Shown: positions 1 to 9,891 of the stretch, one piece after another
Numbering within the stretch: the first letter of the stretch is position 1
Layout: the number at the start of each line of letters is the position of its first letter
NCBI RefSeq assembly: GCF_022605165.1
Contig: NC_063068.1
Span: 1,674,001 to 1,738,000 of the forward strand
DNA from: Purpureocillium takamizusanense
Taxonomy: Eukaryota > Ascomycota > Sordariomycetes > Hypocreales > Ophiocordycipitaceae
Direction: 5' to 3'
DNA: 64,000 nt
The notes under the pieces: model-generated
What the model was told of the DNA's origin: nothing
The model's database searches: none
What the model saw: only the letters and a program-made list of their open reading frames with translations
Position numbers and translations under genes: made by a program

Positions 1-689
1 AGGACCACGAGCACAACAGCGGGACGAGAGCGACCAAAATGATGGCAGGCTGGCTGGTCGTGGCTGATATTGCGCTTCACGACTGTGAGCTACGGCTCTA
101 CCGTTGAGCGGTGCAACACCCGACATGCGGCAATACAGACGTCAAGATACAGCGCAACAAGCCGGTGACTGTCAGTCATCTGGCTCGGGAAGCCGCACGG
201 GTGCGTGCTCCCTCCTCTCTGCCAGAGGCTTTTCAGACGAGACCGTTCTGCTGGAGTCGCCTTGTATGGAGCCCGCGTCGCGCGCCGAGAGACGTTTCCA
301 CGCACGGTGAAGAAAGGAGAAGCCAGAAGTAGGGGGCGAAGACCCTGGCCTTGGGTTTTCGACAGGCCAAGTTCGGGCGAAGTCCTCGACGGGGGCGCGA
401 CCTGCTCGTGTCCTGCGGGGTGAACCTCGTGAGCCACTACGGCGCAGCCGAGGTTGGGCAGCTTCTTGCCTCCTTCCGCCCTGATGGTGACAAGAGATGG
501 AACTACGTACGCGAGGACGACAGTGTGTCGCTGTATCTGCGACGGGTGCTGCAGGGGCCAAGTTTGTACGAGTGTGTTTGCCACTGACGGCTGGCCAGCG
601 CGCTCTCCGGGCCTGACGGCCGCTCCGGTGCTCGACCAGAGCTTCGTCAATAAGTTTGTAGGGTGCTTCTTGAACAACGTCTTCAGGGG
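1..689. other. 5' flank of gluconokinase pseudogene, no recognisable gene
   Basis: Overlapping open frames exist on both strands; the longest run on the minus strand at 90-779 and 172-870. They overlap each other and the gluconokinase remnant, show no domain I recognise and have no plausible splice structure. The N-terminal coding part of the decayed kinase cannot be recognised here. Confidence 0.5.
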
Positions 690-1284
690 TTCCCAAAAGG
701 CAGCACCGGCACAGACCGCTGTCGTCGTTGCCGGGCCATGCGGCACAGAAAAGACGGTAGCAGGCAGCGAGATAGCCACATGGCTTGGCGTCTCTTGTCT
801 TGCGAGCGACTACCTTCACAGTAAGGCCTCCGTGAACAAAAGGCGCGGTGATGAAGCCCCGTCGGACCAAGATCGCGATGCGTGGCTCGCACGCATCGGC
901 GCACGGTCAGAAGAGACTATCACCGGCCTGGGGCTGCCGGTCAGTGGTGGTAAGCTGCTCAGCCGTGAAGCAGTCGCACCGCAGCCTACTGCGCGAGAGG
1001 CTGCGCAATTACGGCATCAGGACGATTTTCGTCCCCCTGCAGGCTGGTAAAGATGCATTTGATCCAGCGGGTAGAGAGTCGAAAGGGATATTATATGGGC
1101 GGCGCTCTGGTTGAAGGGCAGCTTCTGGTGTAGGAAGGGGCCGCGACTGAAGAGACAGATGAGGTGCCAGTGGATGCCGAAGCTGATGCGCAGTCCGTCG
1201 TGGGGGGAAGTGAAATGGCTTTTAGAAAGGGTCATGAGGATGAATTAGGACCGAGGGGGGGTTGCGCAAGTGAAACGCGTCGAT
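690..1284 (+). pseudogene. Decayed gluconokinase (GntK/idnK family)
   Basis: Gluconokinase phosphorylates D-gluconate to 6-phosphogluconate, feeding the pentose phosphate pathway. Conceptual translation recovers the family in order but in three frames. A P-loop-like GPCGTEKT lies near 733. A degraded substrate region (DYLHSKASV) follows near 800. Then comes VVSCSAVKQ near 940-965, a frame shifted by +1. LIQRVESRKGYYMGG near 1059-1105 is shifted by +1 again. The final frame has an in-frame TAG at 1131-1133, followed by the typical acidic tail VPVDAEADAQSVV. The second P-loop glycine of GxxxxGK[ST] is replaced by Glu, so ATP binding would be lost even without the frame breaks. No start or N-terminus is recognisable. 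Two frameshifts, a stop and a dead P-loop make a pseudogene very likely. A sequencing error could explain a single frameshift, but not all of these lesions. The end is approximate. Confidence 0.85.
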
Positions 1285-2099
1285 GATGCACGGAGATGAC
1301 GATGCCGGAGAGTGGTCGTCCAGTCCTTTTAGGTAGTCCAGGGCTGTCACTTGCTCGCTAGAAAGTAGACAACAATAGAATTGGACACTGTATGAGCCTC
1401 CACTGACTTACATAGATGCAAATGCCGGCCACTCTATTCTGAGCAACGCCGGTTCCTCTCATCACCGTGGCTTCTCTCTCTCTCTCACGTCGTCGTGTCA
1501 GGTCTAGACGCAGGGTTGGCGTTCAACTTGCAACCGCCCGACTGCCCTTTTTTTCTGTCATCGGAAGTGCGGCACCCAAACCACTGGTTTGACGACCCCG
1601 CAGGTGACATGCCCAAGGCAATTGAGCCGTCGTCTCAAAAGTCGTGCGGGCCGCTGCATCGTGAGACGGTGAGCGTGTGACGAGCGGAGAAGCGGGAAGC
1701 GCGGGGCCTCTTTGACGTCTCGAGTCGCATGAACCAGGGGTCTGCCCCCCTTGGTCAAGACTCAAACCTGCCTCTCAATCCCAGCGTCTGCCCCGGATAT
1801 GCCATCGTGAGATCTCTTCTCGACCTCTTTTCTCCCTTTTTGTCTTTTCTTTTCCCTGTTTCGATCCTGGCTGTGGTTGACCGTGTGGGCAGTCCATCTT
1901 TTTTTTCTCTCTCATTTTGCAATTAATCATCTCGCAGGCGAGGAATTGCTGGGCAATTGAAACAAGATTCGAATTCGATCCGATCCCCCTTCCACTCGCC
2001 CAACGCTCACTCCCTAGACACGACTTACACGCATATTCGGCCAAAAGCACCCGCTGCAACAGACGCCGCAGGAGAACCCGGAGCGGTAAATCGGGCACA
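1285..2099. promoter_or_regulatory. Intergenic region and promoter/5' leader of the small membrane protein
   Basis: No gene seen. It contains a CT-repeat stretch near 1471-1490 and a strongly pyrimidine-rich tract at about 1810-1920. Such tracts are typical just upstream of fungal transcription start sites and fit a leader for the gene starting at 2100. Confidence 0.4.
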
Positions 2100-2366
2100 A
2101 TGGGCAACAATCTTTCATCGACCTTTGTTCCCGACACCTCCAAGGTCGTCCTCAACGTGCCGGACCGCAACGCCGACATTCTTCTCGGCATCATCTGGCT
2201 GCTCGTTCTCTATGTCTGCGCCATGATCTTCAGCACCTGCGCGCTCGTTGACCGCTGGAAGGGCCCGGCCGATAAGATACGAGTCGGAGCGGGTTCGGTC
2301 ATGGGGGCCGCGCTACTGTCGACAGCGTGGCCGGTCGTCACAGTGTATCTACTTTTTGCGAAGTGA
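2100..2366 (+). CDS. Small two-pass membrane protein with N-myristoylation-like start
   Basis: This is an 88-residue single-exon protein of unknown function. I chose the ATG at 2100 because the protein then begins MGNNLSS, which fits the N-myristoylation pattern (Gly2, Ser6); the open frame extends further upstream, but that part looks like leader sequence. Two hydrophobic segments, at about residues 28-51 and 64-86, are separated by a short basic loop (DRWKGPADKIR). The C-terminus ends right after the second segment (LLFAK). It runs convergent to the CofD-like gene, with 184 bp between the stop codons. A coding origin is supported by the hydrophobic pattern, good codon use and a pyrimidine-rich leader, not by a recognised family. 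It may be a conserved fungal orphan of inner membranes. Confidence 0.7.
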   Translation: MGNNLSSTFVPDTSKVVLNVPDRNADILLGIIWLLVLYVCAMIFSTCALVDRWKGPADKIRVGAGSVMGAALLSTAWPVVTVYLLFAK

Positions 2367-2550
2367 ATAATGGGATGCCAGAGAAGGGGGCTGCTTGTTG
2401 GGATATGCGGGGGGCATTCGCGCGTCGGGGTCCCTGGCGGGCACAAACAGGTCGCAACCAGGCGTCTAGCGAGCGTTGACAGACGTTGCATCGACTCTTG
2501 TTCCTGTTCTGGCACATTGTTCACGTGCGTCACAGATGGCTGGCCCTATG

Positions 2551-4136
2551 TCATCCGACCAACGTGTTCCTCCTGCTCCTATCGGCTCGCATGTCTTTCC
2601 GTCCCACCAACGACTCAAGAGTCTGACCCAGCGCGTTTGCGTCGTATCGGCCGCCAGTGGGCCCGTACAGCCTTGTCGTCTCGATACCAATATTCCCCAG
2701 CCGCTGTTTGTCGACAGCAGGGGCCGCTGGCCCATCTATGTGAATTACATGGGTCACATAGGCCCCGTACTCGTCCTCTGTCGGCCGTGGCAAGCCTCTC
2801 GAGTCGGCGCACGCATTGGCGATTGCGGCCACAAAGTCCAGCCCGGTGAAAGGATTGCTCGAGGGCCCTGTCTCTCTATCCGTGCTCCCATTAATAATAA
2901 GAATCTTGTTGCGGATATACGGACTCGCAACAGCCTCGCCGACACCCTTGAGAACCAGATTAGGGATCAGCGATGTGAAGAGGGAGCCGATGCTGTATAT
3001 AATGGTGTTGGCGGAGTTGATGGCGTCGAGAACTCGCGGGTTAGCGGGAATGCGAATTTCCTGGCCGTATGGATTGATGTACCAAATCCTGTCGATACGA
3101 GTGGGCAGGTCTTCCTCGTCCACCTTGGAAAAGGCGATGGCCGGACGCCTCAGCGCAGGCAAGGAGCCAGGAAGGTTTGCATCTTCCACCTCGTCGTGCT
3201 CCTCCGCGTCATGACCTATAGATGGTGCCGGGGTGTGTGCCCCCGTGCTGAAGGCGCCATTGACGGGAACAGCCGCCGTCGGCGCGCTCGGATGCGAAAT
3301 GTCATTCTGCCCGGTGATGACAGTCCCATCCTGGAGTCCAGCGGCAATGTGGTGCGCAAAGTTGGTGTTGAGCGCCGGCAGGACGCTCACCCGCTCCGGC
3401 ACGGCGCAGATGGAGCTTAGGAGATAAATGGCGGCCTCGAAGCTGCCGGTGAACAGACGAGCACCCGTGAGGAATATGTTGCCGATGCTGGAGCGGGAAA
3501 AGTCGAAGCGGCTGGTGGGTCGCATACGCTTGATGACTTCGAGGTTGAAGCTGTTGAGGTAGGACCGAATGAGCTCGCGCTTTGGGGATGAGATGTCGCG
3601 CCACAGCGGGTGCGTGGTCTCGAGAATCTCGAACCATTCGGCCCGCGCATCTGCATGGACCCTGGGAAGGCGGTGGTTGAACAAGTGCTTGATGGCGACC
3701 GTCTCGGGGTCATTGTTGTCGGGGATGAGCCTCACCAGCCGGGATCTGACGTCGCCGATTCCTGTTGTTGAAGAGTCAACTTGCTGCTGCCCGACACAAG
3801 CCTCAAGAGCCCCAGCCGAGCAGACGCACCAGGCCCGCCAAAGACACGGATGATTTCGCTGGTGCTGCCGCCATTGTCGGAGATGGGTATCACGTAGCTG
3901 AGGGTGGCGCGGTTGGCCTCGCGGACGCGCTCAAAGACGTCAACCAGGCTGTTGGCCGCGCTGCCGCCGGAGAATACCACGATGCCGCCGCGGGCCTCCG
4001 GGTTCGGGCTAATGGCGCGACGCGGCGACGACGACGATGTTGCAGGATGAGGGCCGGACGCCACGTGCGCGGGGGCCGTGCTGGCGGCGGGCAGTTGCAG
4101 TGATGAACCCTGCTGCTGTGGCGGGGGGTGTGCCAT
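2551..4136 (-). CDS. CofD/YvcK-like (UPF0052) family protein
   Basis: This is a two-exon gene of 505 residues. Exons are 4136-3830 and 3761-2551; the 68-nt intron (3762-3829) has donor GTGCGT and acceptor CAG and rejoins the motif GGPGIGD exactly. The family shares a Rossmann-like fold with 2-phospho-L-lactate transferase (CofD) and bacterial YvcK. Visible motifs are GGIVVFSGGSAANSL at about residues 50-64 and DNGGSTSEI at 87-95, the region that binds the phosphorylated ligand in CofD/YvcK. NIFLTGARLF lies further on, in exon 2. The centre carries a low-complexity insert (about 230-270), and the N-terminal 45 residues are Pro/Ser/Ala-rich. Fungi are not known to make cofactor F420 by the bacterial route, so a YvcK-like sugar-nucleotide-sensing or other role is more likely. 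Its biochemical function is unknown. Confidence 0.9.
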
Positions 4137-5461
4137 TTATGCGTGGCGCGAACGTGACAGCAAGAAGAGGATGCGATCGAGCGATTGCTCTGGATAGCAG
4201 ACCGGATGATGCGTCTGCCAAGTCGCCGTATCGAGAGAAGGTGAGGCCGTCTTGAGTGCTTGAGTGGTTGCAGTGTCGATGGAAAGGACAGTGGTTGTGG
4301 ACACGGTTCATGTTCCATTGCACTGGACACACACGCCTGAGTGACCTGCCCTGAGCTCTGGTCACCGTGTCCATCCAGTACACCCGCTGGGGCTGCCGTT
4401 GACGGGCATGAATTAGTGCACCCTGATCTCGCTAACAGGATGCCCGAGGACGCTGAACACAACTTGATTTCGAGGCACCAAGACACCAAGAAATGAACAG
4501 CTGCATACAATCTTTGTGCACCTGAGTGAGTACACGTGATTATTTCATGATGCGTCGGAATCGCAGATCATCACCATGAGTACAGCGCAGGGGCAGGCTG
4601 ATTGATAGACGGCCCCGCTGAGATGCCGCAGCCTCGCCCACAAGCAACCTGGAAGTCATGTCCATCATGTTCAGCGCCATGTGTGCCTCCAGAGCCTCAA
4701 TCTCCCTTCGAGTTTACCCCCTGCTGACCTAGCCGCCTGCATGCATCCAGTCAGCCGTGTTGTAACTTATGCGCTGTCTACTTTTAGGGGACCAACACAA
4801 AAGCCGTCGTCAAAGTCTACGGGGTCCCACCCCGGCACCCGACAATCCGGTCCAGATGCCCGGCTCCGTCCGTGTGCCTCTTGTTGGGTTAGGGGTAACT
4901 ACTATTTTGACCATGTGGGCGTGCGTACACCGCTTGTGTATCCATCCTCCCCATCTCTCCAAAACGGTCTAGCCCCCTGGCTCAGTAATAAGGATGCTTT
5001 AGGTAACTACGATACGCCACATCGCTGTAAATACTATGGGGATGGCTCGTTTGGCTCTTGGGGGCTTAGCAGCCCGGACGCAGACCGAACATCAATATCG
5101 ATTCGACGGCGGGTCCGAAACCGGGACGCGGCGGCTGCGGAAAGCTTGTGTGGCTTGCAAGATGAGAAACTACAGCATCATGATATAGATGCGACCCACC
5201 TCGCTACGTCAGCATCCCGAGGTCCCCCTCGCAAGTGCCGCGCGCACAGTGAGAGTGGTTGGTTACAAATCGAGCTTGATTTATAAAGAGGAAAGCGCGG
5301 AAGCTGTTATTTCGCTTGGGGGACAATGGCCGTGGAGAGGGGTCTGTCCGTATTTGACCTCATCTTTCCCTCCCATGAAAGAACTCCATCTCCCGTCCCC
5401 CCCTAACACGTTACACAACACTGCCGCAGAGCACATATACAGATACATACCTTATACAACC
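4137..5461. other. Divergent intergenic region
   Basis: It separates the divergently transcribed CofD-like gene and the MDR oxidoreductase. An open frame at 4681-5286 (+) has no recognisable domain and looks like chance. A TATA box for the oxidoreductase is annotated separately. Nothing else is evident. Confidence 0.5.
5282..5287 (+). promoter_or_regulatory. TATA box of the MDR oxidoreductase gene
   Basis: TATAAA in the context GATTTATAAAGAGG lies 180 bp before the ATG at 5462. The leader after it is C-rich (CCCGTCCCCCCC near 5393-5402), as is common in fungal promoters. Confidence 0.5.
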
Positions 5462-6711
5462 ATGGCGCAAAACGTTCCCAAGTCCATCAAGCAGTGGACC
5501 GTCAGCTCTATGGACGGCAAGGACGGCTTCAATGCCCTCAAGCTGTCTGAGGAGCCGCTCCCTGAGCTGGGCGACAGCCAGGTTCTGGTGAAGCGTAAGT
5601 CAATCTGCCAGGGTCAATAAAGTCGTCGCAGGCGTCTCATCAGCGCTAACTCCATCGGCCGGCAGTTCACGCTGCGTCGCTCAACGTAAGTCGTCAGACG
5701 TCGCGCTGTACTATAATAAGCCACGCCCCCTAACCGCACACAGTACCGCGACTTGAGCATCCCCTTGGGCAAATAGTAAGCTCAGGGCCAGTCCGAAAAC
5801 ATTGAATGCGGAGCTGACGTCGGCATGCCAGTCCATTCGCAACCGTGCCGAATGTGGTCCCGGGCTCCGATGGCGCCGGCACCGTCGTCTCCGTCGGCAA
5901 GCAGGTCACCCGTTTCAAGCCCGGCGACAAGGTCGTGACCCTGTTCAACCAGGCGCACCTCGGCGGGCCCCTCGACGCCGCCGCCGCCGCCTCCGGACTT
6001 GGAGGAGCCATCCACGGCACGCTGCGGACCTTCGGCGCCTTCAGCGAGCAGGGCCTCGTGCATATGCCGTCCAACATCTCCTTCGAGGAGGCGTCCACGC
6101 TTCCCTGCGCGGCCCTCACGGCATGGAACGCCCTCTACGGGCACTCCGACAACCGAGTCACGGCTGGGCAGTGGGTGCTCACGCAGGGCACCGGCGGCGT
6201 GTCCATCTTTGCTCTGCAGTTCGCCAAGGCAGCCGGGGCGCGCGTCATCGCCACGACGGGCTCCGACAACAAGGTCGAGACGCTGCGCAAGCTTGGGGCG
6301 GACCACATCATCAACTACAAGACGAACCCCGAGTGGGGTGCCGAGGCCAAGAAGATCACGGGCGGTCACGGCGTCGACCACGTCGTCGAGGTTGCTGGCC
6401 CCAAGTCCATGGCCCAGAGCCTCAACGCCATCAAGATCGCGGGCGTCATTACCATCATCGGCTTCGTCGGTGGCTTCACCAAGGACCAGCCCAGCTTCAG
6501 CGACTGCCTAAGGCACCTGTGCACGGTGCGCGGCATCCTCGTCGGTGCGAGGACCCAGATGGAGGACATGTGCCGCGCCATCGAGGGGAACCCGGACAAG
6601 TTGCGCCCCGTGGTGGACAAGAAGACGTTTAAGCTGGAGAACCTGAAAGAGGCCTATGAGTACCAGTGGAGTGGGCAGCACTTTGGCAAGGTGGTTGTCG
6701 AGATTGCATAG
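5462..6711 (+). CDS. Zinc-free-type MDR oxidoreductase (quinone oxidoreductase/alcohol dehydrogenase-like)
   Basis: Four exons (5462-5594, 5666-5685, 5744-5775, 5832-6711) give 354 residues. Exons 2 and 3 are only 20 and 32 bp, but each junction is canonical and together they restore the conserved stretch KLHAASLNYRDLSIPLGKYPF. The protein belongs to the medium-chain dehydrogenase/reductase superfamily. It has an N-terminal GroES-like domain with PGSDGAGTVVSVG (about 69-81) and a Rossmann domain with TQGTGGVSIFA starting at about residue 179, the NAD(P)-binding turn. The catalytic and structural zinc cysteine sets of classical alcohol dehydrogenases are missing, which places it with zeta-crystallin/quinone reductase-like enzymes. 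By recollection it resembles the S. pombe zinc-type ADH-like C1773.06c group. NADPH-dependent reduction of a quinone or enone is inferred; the substrate is unknown. It is probably cytosolic, as no targeting signal is seen. Confidence 0.93.
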
Positions 6712-7184
6712 AGCAGGCAGACTAAAAAGGCCGACGCCGTGCCGCCATCGCGGGATTGGCAGTTTATCCAACGTTACATGCAAGTATCTCATTCGTCCTC
6801 CTCTTTGTGCATCGTGGTTCCTGCGTGTCAACACCCCGGTGGCATACCTGCGATTTTGGTTCGCCAGGCTGTATGCATGGCGCTTTTGGCTGGGCGGTTG
6901 GACAATTATTACTCTCTGGGAAGGGGGGCCAGGCCCCAGGCACACTCAAGACTTGTCGTATACCGTATTGACTCTCGGCGAAACGAAACTCTCTCTATTG
7001 GTCAATTGCAAGATATTAAGCTGGTTCTGAACGTCAACTCCCTCCTTCAGTAACCACCCCGGCGCACCACAGGCCCTCATCCAATCTCTCCATTAGGCAA
7101 AAAGGCGCGTTTAGCCGCACAAGCCACTTGCGGCAAAGGAGCCACCCATGCACGGGAAGCAACATTGAAAATGCGGGACAAGGC
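6712..7184. other. Intergenic region between convergent genes
   Basis: It holds the 3' flanks of the MDR oxidoreductase and the GPI protein. I see no convincing gene or repeat in it. Confidence 0.5.
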
Positions 7185-7799
7185 TCAGAAGAGGAAGGCG
7201 GCAATACCGGCAAGCAGACCGCCCATGGCCGACAGCCCGTGGGTGGCAGCACCGGCAGTGATGACGGCCGTGGTCGAGGTCGTGGGCGGCGCAGCGGTGC
7301 CGTTGCCACCAGTCGGGACGGGGACAGACGTGATGGTGCCGCCAGGGAGGCTGGCCGAGGGGGTGACGGTGTCCGTCAGGGTGGGCTGGGGCTCATCGGT
7401 GGCAGTACCCGTCTCCGTCTCCGAGGCAGTGTCCGTGGGGACGGTGTCGTCGGTGTTAGTCAGGGTCTGGGTGACGCTGTCGGTGAGCGTGTTGGTGCGG
7501 CTCAGGGTGAGGGTGTTGGTGGTGACGGTGGCGTCGCCGTTGCAGGTCTTGCCGACGGGGCAGCAGCCGTAGACCTTGTTGTCGCCCAGCTGGCAGACGG
7601 ACGTGGCGGGGCACCCGCCCTTCTGGTCCGGGCAGCAGGTGTAGGTGAGGGGGATGCAGGCGTTGCCGCACGGCTTCTCGCCCACGTCGCTGCAGGAGAG
7701 CTTTGTGTCCTGGCGGGCGAAGACGGCGCGCTCAAGGGGCGTGGCGGCCAGGGCGGGGACGACGGCCGCAACGAGACAGAGGGCGATGGTCGACTTCAT
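7185..7799 (-). CDS. GPI-anchored cysteine-rich cell-surface protein
   Basis: This is an intronless gene of 204 residues. The start at 7799 was chosen because it opens a signal peptide (MKSTIALCLVAAVVPALAA); the frame continues upstream without signal character. Layout: signal peptide 1-18; a short pro-region with a Kex2-like site near VFAR; a ten-cysteine module at about 35-87 with two CC pairs (TCCPD, YGCCP) and the pattern CGNACIP; a Thr/Ser-rich stalk at about 90-180, suited to O-mannosylation; and a hydrophobic C-terminus (GGLLAGIAAFLF) preceded by small residues, typical of GPI attachment. The Cys module is common in predicted fungal GPI proteins of the wall. A role in adhesion or wall organisation is inferred only. 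It is transcribed from a minus-strand TATA-bearing promoter. Confidence 0.9.
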   Translation of the reverse strand: MKSTIALCLVAAVVPALAATPLERAVFARQDTKLSCSDVGEKPCGNACIPLTYTCCPDQKGGCPATSVCQLGDNKVYGCCPVGKTCNGDATVTTNTLTLSRTNTLTDSVTQTLTNTDDTVPTDTASETETGTATDEPQPTLTDTVTPSASLPGGTITSVPVPTGGNGTAAPPTTSTTAVITAGAATHGLSAMGGLLAGIAAFLF

Positions 7800-8003
7800 C
7801 TTGTCTGATTTTGTTTCGTCGTCTTCTTCTGTTCTATTCCCTTTTAATTCGAACAAGTGTTGAGCGAGTGTGATGGGTAGAACGAATGGTGGTGGTGGTG
7901 TTTTTGTATAGTAGTACAAGCTTCAAGAACGACGAGCGTGTAAGTGAGGATAAACGGGGAGAAGAGGGGACGAGAAGGCCACGACAGCTCAGCTTCTCGC
8001 CTT

Positions 8004-8010
8004 CTTATAT
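8004..8010 (-). promoter_or_regulatory. TATA box of the GPI-protein gene
   Basis: On the minus strand the sequence reads GGATATAAGAAGG, about 205 bp before the start codon at 7799. Position and context suit a fungal TATA element. Confidence 0.45.
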
Positions 8011-8169
8011 CCTCGTTCTCAATCTCAAGGAACAGGTTTTCTTTCCTTGGCCCTGTTCAGCCACTCTGCACGCCAACGGCCAAGGCACACTCAGCTCCAT
8101 ACATGTAAGTGCCGATGGTGCCGCCCTATCCATCTCCTTTTCTCTGGACTCCCTACACACACACGTACG

Positions 8170-8192
8170 CACACACACACACACACACACAC
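8170..8192. repeat. (AC)n microsatellite
   Basis: About eleven AC units, flanked by degenerate CACACGTACG sequence on the left and ACGCAAACGC on the right. Confidence 0.95.
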
Positions 8193-9268
8193 GCAAACGC
8201 CAACTGCTTGTCTCCAACTTTCGCCAGTTGTTTAGTTCGACAACTCACCCACCATCATGCAATGGAATACGAGCCCTCCCATCGGGCGGCTAGGTGGCCG
8301 CGGGCTGTCAAGAATCACATACACACACTATATACTCAGGACGGCTACGAAGGTTCAAACCGGGGAACCAGCCCTGAGTGTGCCTGACGCCGTCTTGTCT
8401 GCCCAAGCAAATCCTCCCGCAAGACGAGAGACCGCCTAGAAAGTAAAAGTTCAGGGCGACACGCGGCCGCGAGACCCGGATTGGGTCGCGCTCGTGTGCG
8501 GCTGCCCGGGGCTGAGAGCGCCCTGACCCCAAATTGGTGGGCGACGGGCCGTTGTGGGCACGACGGGCCAAGCAGGCATGGCTTACCCGTGTCATCGTCG
8601 GGCCAATTGGGCAGCGCGGCTAGCGCCTCTCGTGGTGTTGCGCTGGACGTGGCTTCGTGAAAAAAAGCCACGCAAAGCCCGACGATTGAAGTCTTGCCGG
8701 AAAGGCGTGTTGTTAATTATGGGTGATATGTGGAGGCTGGGGGGGTTAGGCGGCTGCCAGGGCTGACGGCGACTGCCGGCACTTGCCGTTGTTCACCGAG
8801 GTGGAAATGTTTCGTGTGTATGTATGTATGTACTAGTTATATATGCGCCATGCGCATGGTTGCCGGGTTGGGGTGAGCCAAGGTGAGTGATTGCTTGTTT
8901 TGTCTCGACACGGCGGCTGAGAGTATTGGCTTGTTTTCTTCTGACGATGCGCCGCCATATACCGGTAAGGCAGGCAGGTCTCGCTTTCTCACGTCGTCTG
9001 TTTGAAAGTCAGGTCTAGAAGCCGAACTCTGTTGTCACCGCTAGGTAGACCATTGCAAATGCCGACTGTGCCAATGGGTGGGTGGTGGACAGCAGAGGTC
9101 TCGGCACAGAGCATATGAGCAACAAGGATGCCCAGAATTGCTCTTCATTTTTCAGGGGCAAAAGGCGTCGGTCCAAGCGCTGGTGGCTTCACGCATCTTG
9201 AAGGAGGCGAGCTTGGAGGGAGCCCTGGCCGATGAGCTGAAGGAGAGGAGCGGATTGCCACAACGCCA

Positions 9269-9294
9269 CCTCCCTTTCTGCGCAGAAAGGGAGG
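9269..9294. repeat. Perfect 26-bp palindrome (13+13)
   Basis: The arm CCTCCCTTTCTGC (9269-9281) is followed directly by its exact reverse complement (9282-9294), with no spacer. It lies far from any start codon. It could be a dimeric protein-binding site or a cruciform-forming sequence. Confidence 0.9.
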
Positions 9295-9891
9295 GCCAAA
9301 AAGTGTGCTCGCGAGGGCCAGCAGGAGAGTGCAGGACAACGCCACAAACACCGGCACTGAGTGGCGTGCGGTAGACACACACAGTAACTCGAGCATCCTT
9401 GTTGACCTACGGGGCACCATCTCCGATAGCGATCGCCAGCAAGGTTTGAACTGATCACCAACACGAAGCAAGAACCAGACCAATGAGGAACATTGTCGTC
9501 CCTCGGGCTTCGCAAAGAGTCCCCCCAATAACTAGCCCTTCGATAGTAAGACACACGGACCATGTGACGGCCAGATGCTGCGCGCAATGCACGTGTGCTA
9601 CGAGCCACCTTGTGTGACGCGGGAACGTCAGTCGTGGTGGTGCTCCGGTGTGGGAGCATGAATGCAGTTGTGTGTGAGAGCCAAATTAGTATATCGTATT
9701 AATGAAGGACTGATGCCTATCGATGTAACCAGACCACAAACTCCAATGCCTACCAGGCAACCGTGGTGCGTTCAGTGCTACCACATTACGTCGTGAGCCT
9801 CGTTGATTTCATGAGGGTACAAGGAATGATTCCGTCGCGATGATGTCTGCTCCGCGTGCGCCAAATACCCAACCCGAGCCATTGCGCCTAG

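Larger units (their letters stand above)
7800..9891. other. Gene-free interval with simple repeats and a long palindrome
   Basis: It contains the promoter of the GPI gene, an AC microsatellite (8170-8192), a TGTA repeat near 8816-8830 and a perfect 26-bp palindrome (9269-9294). Open frames here are short and without recognisable domains. Confidence 0.5.

Noticed and set aside
90..870. Overlapping minus-strand open frames over the gluconokinase remnant
   Set aside because: Two frames overlap each other and the pseudogene; neither has family features.
690..1284. Repeat-induced point mutation as the cause of the gluconokinase decay
   Set aside because: The lesions seen are frameshifts, one stop and a Gly-to-Glu change. 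They do not show a clear CpA-to-TpA bias, and the region is not AT-rich.
8345..8375. GGTTCAAACC resembling a tRNA T-loop
   Set aside because: The flanking stem does not pair and no cloverleaf can be drawn on either strand.
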